From assembly GCA_919903585.1 (NCBI GenBank), contig CAKKST010000129.1, forward strand, positions 1 through 9,499: a DNA stretch of 9,499 bases, written 5' to 3'. A program made the translations under genes and the position numbers. Positions 1 to 6,256 of this stretch are shown in pieces. How positions within the stretch are numbered: position 1 is the stretch's first letter; each line of letters begins with the position of its first letter. The notes under the pieces were generated by a model. It had not been told where the DNA came from, ran no database searches, and saw only the letters and a program-made list of their open reading frames with translations. Origin of the DNA: Nitrospiria bacterium (lineage in GTDB: Bacteria; Nitrospirota; CAKKRA01; 9FT-COMBO-42-15).

Positions 1-57
1 TATATATTTAATCTTAATTAATTCACAACGAAATGTCAAAAGAAAAACTATGGTGGC

Positions 58-86
58 TTGACAATATTGAAACTATCAGGTATACA
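58..86 (+). promoter_or_regulatory. sigma70-type promoter for the 93-797 gene
   Basis: A perfect -35 box TTGACA (58-63) is followed by a 17-base spacer and the -10 box TATACA (81-86). Counting the last -10 base as position -7 puts +1 at base 93, the A of the ATG of the next gene, and no Shine-Dalgarno sequence lies between. The mRNA would therefore be leaderless. The assignment rests on consensus match and spacing only. Bases 1-57 are AT-rich and hold nothing else I can support. Confidence 0.6.
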
Positions 87-92
87 TAAAAT

Positions 93-797
93 ATGAACAG
101 AAAAATCCAAATTCTTCTCTTGACAATCCTCATTGCCATATCCTCAATGGGTTTGAAATATGGGAAGGAATATATAAATGATGAGGGCTTCCATGACTCT
201 GGCTTTTTTTCAAGCTATGTCAATTTCTATAAGGTTGATGGATTTGAGTATGCGCTCTATCCGTCGGCAGTTCCTCTTGGTAAATATAAGAATTGTATTA
301 TCTTTGATTTTACAAATAAATCAGGAAACGACATCGGCAGCTACATAACAGGCTCGGGCAGATCGTATACACAGACAAAGATAGTTGATACGCCTGTAGG
401 AAAGATTAAGGAAATGGTGGACAGGGAAGGCTATCCCTCTGTGCCGGATGCCTTGAAGGCAAGGCTGTCAGTCATTTATCAGAAAATAAAAAGGGAGCAT
501 CAGGGGAAAAGGAGCATTACAGTTTCTGAACTGAGAAAGAGGAGATTTGATTTAGCAATCGTCGGTCAGGTAAGCTCAATTGAGGCGACTGAAACCATTT
601 CTGGCGACTCCTTTAAAGAGACCATACTGCAGGGGGTAAGGACGCCATGGAAGATACTTATTGAAATAAAATTCATTGATGTAAAAACTGGCGATATTGT
701 TCTCGGCATCGCCCACAAGACATCAGACAAGAACTTTATTAATGCTGTAAGGGAGAACATGGACGATGTTACCAAATTTATTATGAACCATAAATAA
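93..797 (+). CDS. Exported or membrane-anchored protein of unknown function
   Basis: This encodes 234 residues. The N-terminus (M-N-R-K then a hydrophobic run, residues 5-20) looks like a signal peptide or anchor; no lipobox cysteine follows, and the only Cys is residue 68. The rest is soluble-looking mixed alpha/beta, with a segment around residues 34-73 (SGFFSSYVNFY to IIFDF) and a C-terminal strand-turn-strand (ILIEIKFIDVKTGDIVLG, about 188-205). This order loosely recalls the DUF3313 family of envelope lipoproteins, but the match is from memory and weak. The ATG at 93 has no ribosome binding site and coincides with the predicted transcription start; the next ATG (148) would cut into the hydrophobic segment. 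No obvious terminator separates it from the toxin-antitoxin genes, which have their own promoter. Coding nature is likely; function is not known. Confidence 0.75.
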   Translation: MNRKIQILLLTILIAISSMGLKYGKEYINDEGFHDSGFFSSYVNFYKVDGFEYALYPSAVPLGKYKNCIIFDFTNKSGNDIGSYITGSGRSYTQTKIVDTPVGKIKEMVDREGYPSVPDALKARLSVIYQKIKREHQGKRSITVSELRKRRFDLAIVGQVSSIEATETISGDSFKETILQGVRTPWKILIEIKFIDVKTGDIVLGIAHKTSDKNFINAVRENMDDVTKFIMNHK

Positions 798-839
798 GGT
801 TTATAATACAAAATTTTAATATCCATGAACATTGTATTG

Positions 840-848
840 TGCTATACT
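840..848 (+). promoter_or_regulatory. Extended -10 promoter of the toxin-antitoxin unit
   Basis: TGC-TATACT (840-848) fits an extended -10 element (TGn before a five-of-six match to TATAAT); no convincing -35 box is seen at 16-18 bases. Transcription would start near 855, leaving about 15 bases of leader that hold the ribosome binding site. Upstream, AATACAA (805-811) and TTGTATT (832-838) form a spaced 7-base inverted repeat that could be an operator for autoregulation by the antitoxin; that is speculative. Confidence 0.45.
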
Positions 849-859
849 GAGAAATAATT

Positions 860-864
860 GGAGG
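860..864 (+). promoter_or_regulatory. Ribosome binding site that sets the antitoxin start
   Basis: GGAGG at 860-864 is 5 bases before the ATG at 870. An in-frame TTG at 858 shares its last base with this site and so cannot be the real start. Confidence 0.8.
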
Positions 865-869
865 TAGTG

Positions 870-1184
870 ATGAAGACTATTAGTCTTTCAGAAGAATTAC
901 TTGATAAACTAGAAATTGTAGAAGGAAAGAAGCTTGACGAAAAGATTAATAACCTTCTTGAGACAAATACACTGATGAGGCTTAAAGAGTGCGAAGACAA
1001 GATATTTGAGTTTGAATCTAAATACGGTATGGATTTTGAAGGCTTCAAAAAAGCATGGAAAGCTAAAAGCATAAAGGAAAAACACTCTCACGAAGTTGAA
1101 AGAGATTTTATGGAATGGGAAGGTTTTGAAGCTGAACGGAAAAAGTGGCTGATCGCCCTTCGTAATACAAGAAAAAGAGCTTAA
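870..1184 (+). CDS. Probable antitoxin, partner of TumE/DUF6516-type toxin
   Basis: A 104-residue, highly charged protein starting at ATG 870. The N-terminal part (residues 1-35) has the look of a small DNA-binding or dimerisation segment (MKTISLSEELLDKLE). The middle carries a motif I associate with antitoxins encoded next to DUF6516 proteins: F-E-S-KYGMDFEGF, then a charged stretch, then VERDFMEWEGFEAERKKW. The toxin gene begins 3 bases after its stop, so the two are co-transcribed and probably translationally coupled. Expected role: to bind and neutralise the toxin in the cytoplasm and, with it, to repress the promoter just upstream. Assignment rests on gene order, size and motif memory; a true TumA relationship is not shown. 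Confidence 0.65.
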   Translation: MKTISLSEELLDKLEIVEGKKLDEKINNLLETNTLMRLKECEDKIFEFESKYGMDFEGFKKAWKAKSIKEKHSHEVERDFMEWEGFEAERKKWLIALRNTRKRA

Positions 1185-1187
1185 ATC

Positions 1188-1523
1188 GTGTTTGCAAATA
1201 TAGAAGATTTTCTACAAGAACTCAATACTCTAAAGCAAGAGCTTTTACCTGCCTCAAAAATTGAAATAGTATATAGAAGGGTTGGTAAGGTAAGCCTCCG
1301 CATCTTTATAAACAAGGCCTTATTTATTGATGTCTATAGCAACACAGATACTGCCAGATACGATTTTAGTTTAATCAAGGACAGAAAAAGAATCTTTGGG
1401 TATGATAATCTTGGAGGATGGCACTATCATCCATTAGGCAAACCAGATGAGCATATTAAGTGCAAAAGACCATCTTTGAAATATATATTAAAAGAAATGG
1501 CCGTGTTGGTTCTGGAATTATAA
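1188..1523 (+). CDS. TumE/DUF6516-type toxin
   Basis: A 111-residue protein starting at GTG 1188, 3 bases after the antitoxin stop, with only a weak purine run upstream, so translation probably depends on coupling. Family features seen: an N-terminal helix, a beta-rich middle (RRVGKVSLRIFIN, ALFIDVYS), then the typical block FGYDN followed by W-HYHP, a P-DEH and a closing helix (RPSLKYILKEM). In DUF6516 proteins this conserved D-N / H / P-x-H pattern is probably the active region; TumE of the Tn3-associated tumE-tumA pair is a growth-inhibiting toxin, proposed to act as an RNase. The C-terminus looks complete and ends 3 bases from the stop of the convergent lipoprotein gene, with no hairpin terminator between. 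The family call is fairly likely; activity is inferred. Confidence 0.65.
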   Translation: MFANIEDFLQELNTLKQELLPASKIEIVYRRVGKVSLRIFINKALFIDVYSNTDTARYDFSLIKDRKRIFGYDNLGGWHYHPLGKPDEHIKCKRPSLKYILKEMAVLVLEL

Positions 1524-1526
1524 AAG

Positions 1527-2348
1527 CTACTCCTTCACTTCTCTCAAAATCTCCTCCAGCCTTTTAACCTCAACCCCTTCGCTGATTTCTATTTTAAAGT
1601 CCTCTGGCCTGATTTCAGTATTAAAGGTAATCTGCTTAAAGTTCATTTTTAGATATGAATTATCCATCAGCTTGTTAATCCTTATCTGCATTGGAAAAGA
1701 GATATCGTTTGTCTTTTTATAATCATCAAAGAGGATTTCTATCTCCTTAGCGCCGTCCTTGTTAAAGAGCTCTTCTCTGGCAACCTTCAGCCCCCTTCTA
1801 TCAAACCATATCTTCTTTTTTAATATGCCAGCGCTGTTTTCTTTTTCTCCAATATAAAGGATATAATACTCAGGCAGCTTTTCTGCAATGATTGTTATGC
1901 CCGGTCTTTTAAGATATAGCGCTGATGTGCCGAAGCCTTCAAAGAAGTCGTTGAATTTCATCGGCATCTTTGATTTAGGCAGCTTATTCAGCAATTCCAC
2001 TGGGCCGATAATCATCATATTCTTTGTAGGAAGGAACACCTGCATCTGCCCATTGGTTGAAACAAAATCAAATATGGCTACGCCAAAAGGCGAGAGTCCC
2101 TGAAAGCGTATATTGTTTGGCTTTTCCATTAAAAGCACCGCATCAAAGGAAGGCGCTGATTCAATTGCCTTGTTCTTTGCCTCTACACGCACCAGAGACC
2201 TGATGGTCTTGATATCTGTATCCCTTTTTTCAAGGATAGAGATTAACTCAGAAAGGCCTGCCTCCTGAGGCTGTATTACCTCTGAAGGCTTTATCATCCT
2301 GGGTGCGCATGAGGCAAGAATGATTAGGAAGATAATCAGGTATCTCAA
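1527..2348 (-). CDS. Outer-membrane-type lipoprotein, LolA/LolB-like (DUF4292-like)
   Basis: A 273-residue lipoprotein. The signal peptide (MRYLIIFLII) ends in a clear lipobox L-A-S-C with the lipidated Cys at residue 14. The residue after it is Ala, not Asp, so outer-membrane sorting is expected by the enterobacterial rule. The body has the repeated amphipathic strands of the LolA/LolB fold: a block around 68-108 (SFDAVLLMEKPNNIRFQGLSPFG, then FDFVSTNGQMQVFLP) and later strands ending in MQIRINKLMDNSYLKMNF. Such proteins bind lipid or help lipoprotein insertion; the exact substrate is unknown. The start is TTG, overlapping the radA stop (TTGA), with GAGGG seven bases upstream (2356-2360), so it is translationally coupled. 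It is the last gene of the tatA-radA operon. Confidence 0.8.
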   Translation of the reverse strand: MRYLIIFLIILASCAPRMIKPSEVIQPQEAGLSELISILEKRDTDIKTIRSLVRVEAKNKAIESAPSFDAVLLMEKPNNIRFQGLSPFGVAIFDFVSTNGQMQVFLPTKNMMIIGPVELLNKLPKSKMPMKFNDFFEGFGTSALYLKRPGITIIAEKLPEYYILYIGEKENSAGILKKKIWFDRRGLKVAREELFNKDGAKEIEILFDDYKKTNDISFPMQIRINKLMDNSYLKMNFKQITFNTEIRPEDFKIEISEGVEVKRLEEILREVKE

Positions 2349-3724
2349 AATAACACCCTCATAACATCTGTTACATTTGCAACACTAACAATCTCCATTG
2401 AGCCCATCTTCTCAAGCCTCTCAGCATTCCTCTGAGGCAGTATGCACCTCTTAAACCCGAGCTTTGACGCCTCCTTTACCCTCTGCTCTGCCTGACTTAC
2501 GCCCCTTATCTCTCCTCCAAGCCCTATTTCACCAAAGAGTATAGCAGCAGAGTCAACAGCAGCCTCGCGAAAGCTTGAGGCAATGGCAGCAGCAATGCCT
2601 AAATCAATTGCAGGCTCATCAATCCTCATTCCCCCGACAATATTAATAAAGACATCGCAGTTGCCGAGATGCAGGCCTGCCCTTTTCTCCATCACTGCCA
2701 TAAGCATGGAAACACGGTTATAATCAACACCAACAGTTGTCCTTCTCGGCATCCCAAAATTTGTTGGGGTAACCAATGCCTGAAGCTCAATAAGTATCGG
2801 CCTTGTCCCCTCCATACTGGCAACAATTACAGAGCCGGTTACTTTTTTCTGCCTTTCAGAAAGGAATAATTCAGATGGATTGGCAACCTCCTCAAGCCCG
2901 GAATCCCTCATCTCAAATACGCCGATTTCATTTACAGGGCCAAACCTGTTCTTTACTGCACGAAGCAATCTGTATGAATGTCCCCTGTCGCCTTCAAAGT
3001 ATAAGACTGTATCAACCATGTGCTCAAGGAGCCTTGGCCCTGCAATCGCCCCGTCCTTTGTAACATGGCCTATAATGATAACAGGGATATTTGAACGTTT
3101 TGCAAAAAAGGTAAGCTGGCCTGCAACCTCGCGCACCTGACTCACTGTTCCAGGCGCTGACTGAAACTGGGATGTGTAAAGCGCCTGGATAGAATCTATG
3201 ACTACTGCCTTAGGCCTTATCTCAGCAGCGTATCTGACAATATTCTCATACAATGTCTCTGCTAATATTAACAAGCCGTCTGAACTTGCACCGAGCCTCT
3301 CTCCACGCATCTTTATCTGCGCCTGAGACTCCTCGCCAGAGACATATAAAACTGCGCCGAATCTTGACGCTATCTTATTAACTGCCTGAAGCAAAAGGGT
3401 TGACTTTCCAATGCCGGGGTCGCCGCCGATAAGAACAACAGAGCCTGCAACCAGGCCGCCGCCTAATACACGGTCAAATTCTCCTATGCCGGTTGTGAAT
3501 CTGTTCTCTTTTGAAATTGGGATATCTTTAATGGGCTGGGGTTTTATATCTGAACTGCTTATTTCGCTCTGTAAGATATCAGAGGTAAAACTACGTTGTG
3601 CAACTGGTATCTCTTTTTCCTCTGTAATGGTATTCCACTGTCCGCAGTCAGGGCATCTGCCGAGCCATTTTGGCGTCTGATGGCCGCAGTTCTGACATGC
3701 ATAAAAGCTCTTTACCTTTGGCAT
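2345..3724 (-). CDS. radA: DNA repair protein RadA (branch-migration helicase)
   Basis: A full-length 459-residue RadA/Sms, matching the usual 450-460. Domain order: N-terminal zinc finger with C10-x2-C13 and C24-x2-C27; RecA-like ATPase with Walker A GDPGIGKST (101-109), Walker B VVIDS (174-178) and the RadA-specific KNRFG motif (258-262); and a C-terminal Lon-protease-like domain (from about 285, including MRIDEPAIDLGIA and FGEIGLGGEIRGV). It drives branch migration of recombination intermediates with RecA in the cytoplasm. The ATG overlaps the tatA stop (TAATG), with AAGGA about seven bases upstream inside tatA. Its own stop overlaps the start of the lipoprotein. No catalytic motif is missing. 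Confidence 0.97.
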   Translation of the reverse strand: MPKVKSFYACQNCGHQTPKWLGRCPDCGQWNTITEEKEIPVAQRSFTSDILQSEISSSDIKPQPIKDIPISKENRFTTGIGEFDRVLGGGLVAGSVVLIGGDPGIGKSTLLLQAVNKIASRFGAVLYVSGEESQAQIKMRGERLGASSDGLLILAETLYENIVRYAAEIRPKAVVIDSIQALYTSQFQSAPGTVSQVREVAGQLTFFAKRSNIPVIIIGHVTKDGAIAGPRLLEHMVDTVLYFEGDRGHSYRLLRAVKNRFGPVNEIGVFEMRDSGLEEVANPSELFLSERQKKVTGSVIVASMEGTRPILIELQALVTPTNFGMPRRTTVGVDYNRVSMLMAVMEKRAGLHLGNCDVFINIVGGMRIDEPAIDLGIAAAIASSFREAAVDSAAILFGEIGLGGEIRGVSQAEQRVKEASKLGFKRCILPQRNAERLEKMGSMEIVSVANVTDVMRVLF

Positions 3725-3903
3725 TACTTATCCTTCTTTTCTGCATCAATCTTTTTGGTATCTTCCTCTTCCTTCACTGACTCCTTAAAACCCTTTATTG
3801 CCTTTCCAAGCCCCTTCCCAATCTCTGGAAGTTTCCCTGCGCCAAAGATAATCAGGATTACCAGAAGTATTATAACCAGTTCCCATATACCAAGACCAAA
3901 CAT
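3724..3903 (-). CDS. tatA: Sec-independent translocase subunit TatA/TatE family
   Basis: A 59-residue protein: MFGLGIWELVIILLVILI is a single N-terminal membrane helix (about residues 4-20), followed by the hallmark FG hinge (F20-G21), the amphipathic helix AGKLPEIGKGLGKAIKGFKE (22-41), and an acidic/lysine-rich tail. This is the classic TatA architecture, which oligomerises to form the passage for folded proteins with twin-arginine signals. AGGAGG (3910-3915) lies six bases before the ATG. The last base of its TAA is the first base of radA's ATG. No tatC is in the window. TatA versus TatB/TatE cannot be fully separated, but the short length and the G after F favour TatA. The tail is short compared with the 80-90 residues of enterobacterial TatA. 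Confidence 0.93.
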   Translation of the reverse strand: MFGLGIWELVIILLVILIIFGAGKLPEIGKGLGKAIKGFKESVKEEEDTKKIDAEKKDK

Positions 3904-3979
3904 ATATGACCTCCTGCCAAAGATGGCTCTTTTATAACTCCTCGCAAAGGCAAGATATACCTTTGCATCTAATGTATTG

Positions 3980-4008
3980 ATTATCTAATAGAATGAAGAA
4001 TATTTCAA
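3980..4008 (-). promoter_or_regulatory. sigma70-type promoter of the tatA-radA-lipoprotein operon
   Basis: On the minus strand TTGAAA (4008-4003) and GATAAT (3985-3980) are spaced by 17 bases; each box matches five of six consensus bases. Transcription would start near 3973, about 70 bases before the tatA ATG. No hairpin terminator for the upstream 4076 gene is visible between, so some read-through is possible. Confidence 0.55.
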
Positions 4009-4075
4009 GGATTTTTATTTTTAAGGTATGTTGCTTTGAAAGTAGTATGTAAGGAATTTAGCAATTCACTTAATC

Positions 4076-4432
4076 TCAGGCAATCAAGTGCTTATAGATA
4101 ATAATAAGCCAAATAATAAAAAGGAGTATCCCAAGGCGGCTGCCGTATTTATATGTCCTCTCATTCCTCACAGACAATATCTTTCCGATGATCACCAAAA
4201 GTCCTGTAATCCACCCGATTATAGGCCACATCATTAATCCACTGCCTTCCTTCAGGGATAATACAGCCACGATTAGATATATCAGGCAGGCAATATAGCC
4301 GTTTAATCTGTGCATACTTGCCATCATTATGCCTGCCTTCTTAACAGCCTGAAGCCCGCTGAATAGACTTACTGTTGCAAAGATAAGCCCCAGTGATACT
4401 ATGATGATATTTATTTCAAACATCATATTCAT
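4076..4432 (-). CDS. Four-helix inner membrane protein, unknown function
   Basis: A 118-residue integral membrane protein with about four helices (roughly 8-28, 43-60, 66-84 and 98-113) and short positively charged loops (KKAG, SVRNERTYKYGSR). A single His at the start of helix 2 (H41, in MHRLNGY) and another near the C-terminus (H115) could be metal or haem ligands, but no known haem-protein motif is recognised. It overlaps the stop of the beta-helix gene by ATGA and is therefore translationally coupled; three Met codons (residues 1, 3, 4) leave the exact start uncertain. Being the last gene of the hemerythrin operon suggests it acts in the same envelope process. Function not known. Confidence 0.75.
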   Translation of the reverse strand: MNMMFEINIIIVSLGLIFATVSLFSGLQAVKKAGIMMASMHRLNGYIACLIYLIVAVLSLKEGSGLMMWPIIGWITGLLVIIGKILSVRNERTYKYGSRLGILLFIIWLIIIYKHLIA

Positions 4433-5262
4433 TTCTCGCTATAGATAAAACTGAATATCCTCTTCTGAATAAAAAAGAAGATAATCCCTATATACACCAG
4501 AATTGCAGGCAGTATAATATAAATATTTGACCATACAGTGTTGTCAATCAGGGTAGTCTCTTCGGAATCACTGATCACAAGCCCATAAGTGTTTCTCAGG
4601 ATGCTGTTTTCCTTTAGCGTATTATTGTGCGAGGCCCAGAGGATAATCCCATTCCATGTATTAAGGCTGGCGCTGTTATTTGCCAGATTATTGTGATTTG
4701 ATAAGCTGAGGAATATGCCCTTATCCTTATTTGAATCCGCAGTATTTCCTTTCAGTGTATTGTTATTGGAGGACTCCAGATATATCCCGTACTGCTCGTT
4801 TGATTTAACAATATTGTTTGATATGGTATTGTTATTGGAAGAATATAAAAGTATACCGCTCTCATTCTTTACAATCCTGTTATCACTGATGGCGGTGTTA
4901 TGGGAATTTTGAAGATATATCCCTGACATGCCCGAGCCTGTGATAGTAAGGCCGCTGATTATTACACCGCTGGCATTGCTAATCCTGAAGACAGGATTGG
5001 ACGGGTTAAGGGCCTTTACTGCGGCTGTATCAAATCCCTCGCTGGATCTTATTGTAATGGACTTTTCAACAATGATATTGTCTTTGTAATCGCCTTTATG
5101 GACTATAATCGTATCCGCCGGCTGGGAATTACTTACAGCATCCTGAATATTCTTATAATTATAAGGCACATGGATTACTGCGGCATGGAGATTTGCCCCT
5201 GCCATTCCTGTAATTAATGCCGCAGCGCAAATGAAGGCTGCACTGAATTTTAATGGCAACAT
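4429..5262 (-). CDS. NosD-type periplasmic beta-helix protein with C-terminal anchor
   Basis: A 277-residue exported protein. Signal peptide residues 1-28, with likely cleavage after H-A-A. Residues 30-110 form the start of a right-handed parallel beta-helix (IHVPYNYKNIQDAV, ADTIIVHKGDYKDNI, KSITIRSS), followed by five or six 22-23-residue coils of the NosD/PbH1 pattern (from 119 to about 245), each with an N-N-T-I/L-x-x-N turn and a G-I-x-L strand. A single hydrophobic helix (about 246-265) and a basic tail end the protein, so it would be tethered to the inner membrane with its helix in the periplasm. NosD itself helps mature the copper centre of nitrous oxide reductase, but no nosF, nosY, nosL or nosZ is here, so the ligand is unknown. 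Its ATG overlaps the hemerythrin gene by 13 bases. Confidence 0.85.
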   Translation of the reverse strand: MLPLKFSAAFICAAALITGMAGANLHAAVIHVPYNYKNIQDAVSNSQPADTIIVHKGDYKDNIIVEKSITIRSSEGFDTAAVKALNPSNPVFRISNASGVIISGLTITGSGMSGIYLQNSHNTAISDNRIVKNESGILLYSSNNNTISNNIVKSNEQYGIYLESSNNNTLKGNTADSNKDKGIFLSLSNHNNLANNSASLNTWNGIILWASHNNTLKENSILRNTYGLVISDSEETTLIDNTVWSNIYIILPAILVYIGIIFFFIQKRIFSFIYSEK

Positions 5263-6062
5263 GTGTCTAAACTGCTCTCCCTTACTGCAGACAACTTCTC
5301 ATGATGCAGCGCCCTTTCTGCTGTCTTCTGCTCATCTGACTTGCGCTCCCCGGCCTCTTTGGGAACAAATGCGCTCTCTGCCTGTTCCATGCCCGCCATT
5401 ATTGTCTTTTTCATATCGTCGGTAATATACTTCTTGACGAATTCATAGAACTCGTTGTCCTCTTTGCGTATATGGCTCTTGAGGGCCACGATTGCAGAAC
5501 CTATTATCTTGTCGTTTATATTGCCGTCTGTAAGCGCCTCACGAAAGGAATGGATAAGCGTTACAATCTCACGGTGATCCTCGTTTATACAGGCAACGAG
5601 GCCCTCGCCAAAGGGCACCAGGCCCCTTAATGCGGGGAATAATACCTCCTCCTCTTTTATGCCGCCATGAAGATGAAGAATATTGTCAAGATCCGCAGTA
5701 GATACCCACAGGCCATCAATATCTCTTTTATCAAGATGCCCTTCAACCGCTTCCACCTTCTTTAGCACTAACTCATGCTCCTTTACAAGGGCGCTGATAG
5801 GGTCTGCCGCCGCATTTGAGCCTCCTGTTGGCATTTCATCTTCCCCATCCGTATCCCTTGCCTCTTCAACATCCACGGCCTTAAAAGGCTGGGAAAAACC
5901 CATGCGGCAAAAATCCCGTGGGCTCTTAAAGGCCGTTTTATCTTCAGGTGTAGAGAGTTCTGAAAATAATGCCTCTGAAATGAACAACTCGCCATTCTTG
6001 CAATTTACAACGCAAGATGGATGCAAGCAGTTATATTTTATTTTAAGTATATGTCCAGACAT
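5250..6062 (-). CDS. Hemerythrin/HHE-domain protein with Cys-rich N-terminus
   Basis: A 270-residue protein without signal peptide or membrane segment. Residues about 88-225 are a four-helix HHE/hemerythrin domain with candidate di-iron ligands H96 (VKEHE), H130/H132 with E137-E138 (HLHGGIKEEEVLFP), H163 (EDHREI) and H197 with E201 (SHIRKED). Residues 1-60 form a separate segment with C12, H14, C17, C21 and C52, which could bind a metal or be redox active; a charged linker (62-85) joins the two. The C-terminus (about 226-270) is charged and ends in C-C-H. Such proteins bind O2, NO or iron in the cytoplasm. A G/A-rich site (GGAAAGG) lies eight bases before the ATG. It is first in an operon with the beta-helix and membrane protein genes. 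The role of the Cys segment is inferred. Confidence 0.85.
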   Translation of the reverse strand: MSGHILKIKYNCLHPSCVVNCKNGELFISEALFSELSTPEDKTAFKSPRDFCRMGFSQPFKAVDVEEARDTDGEDEMPTGGSNAAADPISALVKEHELVLKKVEAVEGHLDKRDIDGLWVSTADLDNILHLHGGIKEEEVLFPALRGLVPFGEGLVACINEDHREIVTLIHSFREALTDGNINDKIIGSAIVALKSHIRKEDNEFYEFVKKYITDDMKKTIMAGMEQAESAFVPKEAGERKSDEQKTAERALHHEKLSAVRESSLDTCCH

Positions 6063-6099
6063 TTATTAGGCCTTTCCTTTCATCGTCCTGCTATTTTCA

Positions 6100-6142
6100 C
6101 CTCCCCTTACTCCCCTCCTTACTAAGGAGGGGATGGGGGAGG
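6100..6142. repeat. Composite palindrome, CCCCTCCTT core
   Basis: A 10-bp perfect inverted repeat (6111-6120 with 6124-6133, loop ACT) is nested inside an outer 7-bp pair (CCTCCCC 6100-6106 with GGGGAGG 6136-6142). It lies in the leader or promoter region of the hemerythrin gene, 38-80 bases before its ATG. No T-tract follows on either strand, so it is not a simple intrinsic terminator. Confidence 0.75.
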
Positions 6143-6164
6143 CGCCTGTCCTACTGTACTGACC

Positions 6165-6206
6165 CCCCTCTGTTTCCCCCCTTTACTAAGGGGGGAAACA
6201 GAGGGG
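6165..6206. repeat. 19-bp perfect hairpin, TACT loop
   Basis: Bases 6165-6183 are the exact reverse complement of 6188-6206, separated by TACT. The stem ends in CCCCCCTT/AAGGGGGG, sharing the CCTT-(T)ACT-AAGG apex with the palindrome at 6100-6142. No T-run follows on the minus strand. It looks like a member of a dispersed palindromic repeat family. Confidence 0.85.
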
Positions 6207-6215
6207 TTAAAATGG

Positions 6216-6240
6216 TGGGTCAGGCGTCTCGCCTGACTCA
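6216..6240. repeat. Hairpin downstream of the DUF2299-like gene
   Basis: GTCAGGCG (6219-6226) pairs with CGCCTGAC (6230-6237) across TCT; with one G-T pair the stem reaches 11 bp. On the plus strand a TTTTTT run follows 11 bases later, but no plus-strand gene ends here. On the minus strand it lies 17 bases after the stop of the 6257-6763 gene without a T-run, so it may be a weak or Rho-assisted terminator. Confidence 0.6.
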
Positions 6241-6256
6241 TCTGCGTAATTTTTTA

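Noticed and set aside
858..869. TTG start giving a 108-residue antitoxin
   Set aside because: The TTG overlaps the GGAGG ribosome binding site; the ATG at 870 is correctly spaced from that site.
2669..3680. Several plus-strand open frames of 66-89 codons inside radA
   Set aside because: They are antisense to a full-length, motif-complete radA and have compositions typical of shadow frames (many S, P, R and C).
4429..5262. Naming the beta-helix gene nosD
   Set aside because: Only the repeat type is shared; no nosZ, nosF, nosY or nosL neighbours are present to support a role in N2O reductase maturation.
5683..6069. 128-codon plus-strand open frame
   Set aside because: It is antisense to the hemerythrin gene, which has recognisable ligand motifs and operon overlap; the Ser/Pro-rich product resembles no known domain.
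6216..6250. Plus-strand intrinsic terminator (hairpin plus TTTTTT)
   Set aside because: No plus-strand gene ends nearby and the T-run is 11 bases from the stem; kept only as a hairpin.
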